NCBI GenBank assembly: GCA_003601695.1
Contig: PIYH01000061.1
Location: forward strand, 1-7,868
DNA: 7,868 nucleotides
Source: Candidatus Bathyarchaeota archaeon
GTDB taxonomy: Archaea > Thermoproteota > Bathyarchaeia > Bathyarchaeales > DTEX01
Direction: 5' to 3'
Positions 5,350 through 7,868 of the stretch are shown here, in pieces. Each line of letters starts with the position of its first letter. Position 1 is the stretch's first letter. The notes under the pieces are model-generated. The model ran no database searches. It was given only the letters and a program-made list of their open reading frames with translations, and was not told the DNA's origin. The position numbers and the translations under genes are program-made.

Positions 5350-6666
5350 ATGAAGGGAAGAGAGATTTCCCCTAACCCTCGCTGGCCCTATTCTGATCGT
5401 ATGCGTAGCCATCATGATGCGGAAGCGCCGCTTCGTACACTTATATCTGAACGAGTTAACTTCGTCAGCAATCTTAAGACGATTCCCGACGTTTACAAGC
5501 GTAAGTCGCGGCGACGTGCAATATACATTCATGTACCCTTCTGCACGAGACGCTGCACGTTTTGTAATCTCCGCCGTTTTCAAATGCCGCCTCCCAGCGA
5601 CTATCACAAACTAGTAATTAAGGAGATTCAGACGTATTCTTCCTATTCTTATGTTAAAGAAGGAGTTTATCATGCGGTGTATTTTGGCGGCGGAACCCCT
5701 ACAACGCTTAAAGCCGCAGACCTAAGGAAAATCCTGCAATCTTTAAAATCAAATCTAACGCTTTCTCCAGACGCTGAATTAACGATTGAAACAACTGTGT
5801 CTGATTTAACGGAGGATAAGATCGCAGTCTTCAAGGATGAGGGGATAAACCGCTTCAGTGTTGGAGTTCAGACATTCTGTGATAGGGGGAGGCGTCTGCT
5901 TGGTAGAATTGGAACCGGGAAATATGCGGCGGAGAAGCTTGCTTCTCTGCTTGATGAAGGTTTCCAGAATGTGGGTATGGACCTAATCTACAATTACCCC
6001 GGTCAGTCTGAGGATGAACTCAAAGAAGACCTCAGAGTCATGGACTCATTAAACATCGCTGGATTCAGCTTCTATTCGCTAATTCTCCTGAAAGGAACCC
6101 CTCTTCATCAGATGATTAAGATGGGAAGATGCCCTCCCCTGGGAGATCTAAAGCAGGAATGGATCTTCTTTGAGATGATTCTTGATTATTTTCTGAATCG
6201 AGGATTCGAGATTCTAGAACTCTCAAAGCTAGTTCAGCCGGGAAGAGACAACTACGAGTATATTCGCATCAGATATGAAAATGGGGACACCTTGGCGTTA
6301 GGAGCCGGAGCGGGCGGTAGACTGGGAAACATGATGTATATGAATCCTCTGGATATAGAAGCCTACAGACAGCAGGTAAGCAGCGCAACGGGGCTGCCAA
6401 TGATGGGATTCAAGGTGGATAACAGGTATGACTTTATCCACAACATTATAGGAAAGATAGAATTCGGACGGCTAAATTGGACCGACTTAGGATACTTGTC
6501 CGAGGATTCAGAACACTTACGTCAGTTCGCGGATAAGTTAGCCGCCATAGATCTCTTGCAAACTGATCCTAGCGGCTTCTCCTTGACAAGAAAAGGTGTT
6601 TTTTGGGGAAATAATATTGCACGGGAATTTGCAACGATCCTAGTGAAGTTGCGCGCTTGTAGGTGA
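5350..6666 (+). CDS. Radical SAM protein, HemW/ChuW/HutW-like (putative class C radical SAM methyltransferase)
   Basis: A 438-residue protein. After about 60 leader residues comes YIHVPFC-TRR-C-TF-C, with Cys65, Cys69 and Cys72 as ligands of the [4Fe-4S] cluster that cleaves SAM. Next are FGGGTPT (GGGTPT at 113-118), NRFSVGVQTF with LGRIGT, and MDLIYNYPGQ, all typical of the HemN/HemW/ChuW group. The later GAGAGGRLG (318-326) resembles ChuW/HutW more than the GAGAH of HemW. The cluster motif lacks the extra Cys of HemN (coproporphyrinogen dehydrogenase). ChuW/HutW enzymes methylate and open heme without oxygen; HemW is a heme chaperone. Position right after a heme/corrinoid-class importer favours a tetrapyrrole substrate, but this is inference. 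ATG 5350 has GGAG nine bases upstream; TTG 5335 is a possible alternative. The gap to the ATPase is 33 bases. Confidence 0.85.
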   Translation: MKGREISPNPRWPYSDRMRSHHDAEAPLRTLISERVNFVSNLKTIPDVYKRKSRRRAIYIHVPFCTRRCTFCNLRRFQMPPPSDYHKLVIKEIQTYSSYSYVKEGVYHAVYFGGGTPTTLKAADLRKILQSLKSNLTLSPDAELTIETTVSDLTEDKIAVFKDEGINRFSVGVQTFCDRGRRLLGRIGTGKYAAEKLASLLDEGFQNVGMDLIYNYPGQSEDELKEDLRVMDSLNIAGFSFYSLILLKGTPLHQMIKMGRCPPLGDLKQEWIFFEMILDYFLNRGFEILELSKLVQPGRDNYEYIRIRYENGDTLALGAGAGGRLGNMMYMNPLDIEAYRQQVSSATGLPMMGFKVDNRYDFIHNIIGKIEFGRLNWTDLGYLSEDSEHLRQFADKLAAIDLLQTDPSGFSLTRKGVFWGNNIAREFATILVKLRACR

Positions 6667-6670
6667 TAAC

Positions 6671-6886
6671 ATGAAAATAAAGTTAACTGAATTGAAGCGT
6701 AAGAGGAAGCTTCCATCGGCAACTTTCTTAGGTTCAAGCTGTCAAATTCTACATGTGCACATTAGCACGTTTGATGCTGAGGAAGGGATAATTTACGCCG
6801 GACTTTTCGATATAAACTTTATTTTGAGTTTGATCAAGAATAAACGTAAAAATCGGCTGGCTAACATACAAAATAGGAATCAGTAA
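6671..6886 (+). CDS. Small basic protein of unknown function
   Basis: A 71-residue reading frame that I do not recognise. Its N-terminus is strongly basic (KIKLTELKRKRKL), followed by a mixed middle (CQILHVHISTFDAEEGIIYAGLF), a short hydrophobic patch (INFILSLI) and a basic, Asn/Gln-rich tail. It has one Cys and two His close together (C-x3-H-x-H). AGGTGA at 6661-6666, overlapping the radical SAM stop, sits four bases before the ATG. The gene lies four bases after the radical SAM gene and five before the methyltransferase, so it fits the operon. It might be a small accessory protein, or a fragment or chance reading frame; composition is more AT-rich than the genes before it. Confidence 0.5.
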   Translation: MKIKLTELKRKRKLPSATFLGSSCQILHVHISTFDAEEGIIYAGLFDINFILSLIKNKRKNRLANIQNRNQ

Positions 6887-6891
6887 GTAAA

Positions 6892-7434
6892 ATGATAAGC
6901 CTCAACATCAAACCTAGAATAGAGTACTTCTTCCTAGGATTAAGAGATAAGTTAGGCATACCTTTTAAACCAGAAGAGGAAGTACGTAAACTCAATCTCA
7001 AAGAAGGACAAAAAATACTGGATTACGGATGCGGTATCGGCTCTTACACTTTTCCAGCTGCCAATTTGGTAGGTGAAAAGGGGAGAGTTTACGCTTTGGA
7101 CAAACAGCCGTTAGCCATAAAAAGGATCGAAGAAAGAGCTCGGAGGGAAGCTTTCCATAACATAGACACAATACTATCCGATAGGGATACCGGATTACCT
7201 GACGAAAGTATAGACGTAATCTTGTTATATGGAGTGCTGCCTGAAATTAAGCATAAAGAGCCTCTACTAAGGGAGTTGTATAGGGTTTTAAGGCCAAACG
7301 GATATCTTTCCACCCGTTTTTGCTTTCGCATGAAGAAAGACAGAGTACTAAAAATTATAGAGGGAACAAACTTATTTTCTTTAAGAGAGCAAAAGGGTCA
7401 CATACTTAACTTTTCAAAGAGAAAAATTATATGA
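6892..7434 (+). CDS. Class I SAM-dependent methyltransferase (UbiE-like)
   Basis: A 180-residue Rossmann-fold methyltransferase. SAM-binding motif I is ILDYGCGIGSY (42-52), the acidic ribose-binding residue is Asp70 in VYALD, and ILSDRDTGLPDESIDVILLY (95-113) covers motifs II and III. LLRELYRVLRPNGYLS is the usual post-motif helix and strand. The N-terminal FFLGLRDKLGI and the C-terminal LFSLREQKG are family-like extensions I associate with small archaeal methyltransferases. The acceptor cannot be read from the sequence. It starts five bases after the small basic gene without a good ribosome binding site, and its stop shares an ATGA with a 13-codon reading frame that seems meaningless. Genomic context suggests a substrate linked to the imported tetrapyrrole or metal chelate; this is inferred only. 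Confidence 0.85.
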   Translation: MISLNIKPRIEYFFLGLRDKLGIPFKPEEEVRKLNLKEGQKILDYGCGIGSYTFPAANLVGEKGRVYALDKQPLAIKRIEERARREAFHNIDTILSDRDTGLPDESIDVILLYGVLPEIKHKEPLLRELYRVLRPNGYLSTRFCFRMKKDRVLKIIEGTNLFSLREQKGHILNFSKRKII

Positions 7435-7468
7435 AGTCATCTAAAAGATTAAAAGAAGGGATAAGATT

Positions 7469-7868
7469 GTGACCGAGGAGCGTGTCCCTGCTGATTACAC
7501 TGAGATGGACCTTCTAGAGGCAAAGCGTTTTGATAAAAAGGTCAGAGAACATTTCATGCCTGCGATAGCCTCTATGGTAAAACAGATCGTTGAGGACTAT
7601 GGTGTTTTGGAAGGCGTATGCGTGGACGTAGGTTGTGGCACGGCTATTTTTGCAATCGAGTTATGCAGACATTCCAACCTGAGGATATACGCATTGGAAA
7701 AGGAGAAGGCCATATGTAAAGTCGCGCTCATGAACATCAAAAAAGAACGGTTGACAGATAGGATAATCCCTGTTCTAGGCGATGCACATAAGATGCCTTT
7801 CAAGAATGAGGTTGCCGATTTCATAATTAGCCGGGGTTCATACCATTGCTGGGAAGATAAGGTGCGGG
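7469..7868 (+). CDS. Second class I SAM-dependent methyltransferase (C-terminus missing)
   Basis: The first 133 residues of a gene running off the right edge. It begins at GTG 7469 with AGAAGGGA (7454-7461) as ribosome binding site seven bases upstream; no ATG is as well placed. Motif I is VDVGCGTAIF (52-61), the acidic residue after strand 2 is Glu78 in IYALE, LGDAHKMPF (103-111) is the next SAM-contacting loop, and ISRGSYHCWED (120-130) is the strand-4 region. That last segment resembles the SRGS-x3-W-E-D motif of methyltransferases I recall near iron or corrinoid transporter genes in anaerobes. It is not a duplicate of the preceding methyltransferase: outside motif I the two differ clearly. 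Acceptor unknown. The 34-base gap to the previous gene keeps it in the operon. Confidence 0.88.
   Translation, partial: MTEERVPADYTEMDLLEAKRFDKKVREHFMPAIASMVKQIVEDYGVLEGVCVDVGCGTAIFAIELCRHSNLRIYALEKEKAICKVALMNIKKERLTDRIIPVLGDAHKMPFKNEVADFIISRGSYHCWEDKVR

Noticed and set aside
5143..5607. 154-codon minus-strand reading frame across the ATPase/radical SAM junction
   Set aside because: It is antisense to two clear genes, Arg-rich, and has no motif or promoter.
7431..7472. 13-codon frame starting in the ATGA overlap after the first methyltransferase
   Set aside because: Too short, no motif, and the next gene has its own strong ribosome binding site within it, so the overlap is probably accidental.

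Overview
The window looks like a chromosomal segment of an archaeon. The supporting signs are TATA/BRE-type promoter elements, GGAGG/GGTGAT-type ribosome binding sites, the probable N-terminus of an inositol-phosphate synthase of the kind used for archaeal lipids, and two small class I methyltransferases that resemble archaeal families. I cannot place it further than that; a TACK-type lineage such as Bathyarchaeia is a guess. I found no rRNA, tRNA, CRISPR array or insertion sequence.

Left part (1-884), minus strand: a compact divergent operon. It holds a universal stress protein with a short Cys-x2-Cys leader, a 67-residue two-helix membrane protein overlapping its 3' end, and the first 11 codons of a probable myo-inositol-1-phosphate synthase that runs off the left edge. 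The operon and the plus-strand ArsR-type regulator at 885-1586 appear to fire from one shared, nearly mirror-symmetric TATA/BRE element at 829-850.

Middle (1587-2252): about 660 bases with no convincing gene. It contains two perfect 12-bp palindromes, several short inverted repeats, a TATA-like sequence near 1815 and two T6 tracts near 2164-2188. It ends in a clear promoter for the operon that follows. It may hold an untranslated RNA, a long leader or the remains of lost genes.

Right part (2253-7868), plus strand: seven genes in tight succession, with either overlaps or gaps of 4 to 38 bases. The first three form a complete FecCD/BtuCD-type importer for an iron chelate, heme or corrinoid: a membrane-anchored binding protein on a coiled-coil stalk, a permease and an ATPase. 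They are followed by a HemW/ChuW/HutW-like radical SAM protein, a 71-residue orphan and two class I SAM methyltransferases, the last cut by the right edge. The combination suggests that an imported tetrapyrrole, possibly heme, is taken up and then processed without oxygen by the radical SAM enzyme, with the methyltransferases acting on the same compound or a product. The importer class is certain. The substrate and the radical SAM reaction are inferred from similarity and gene order.
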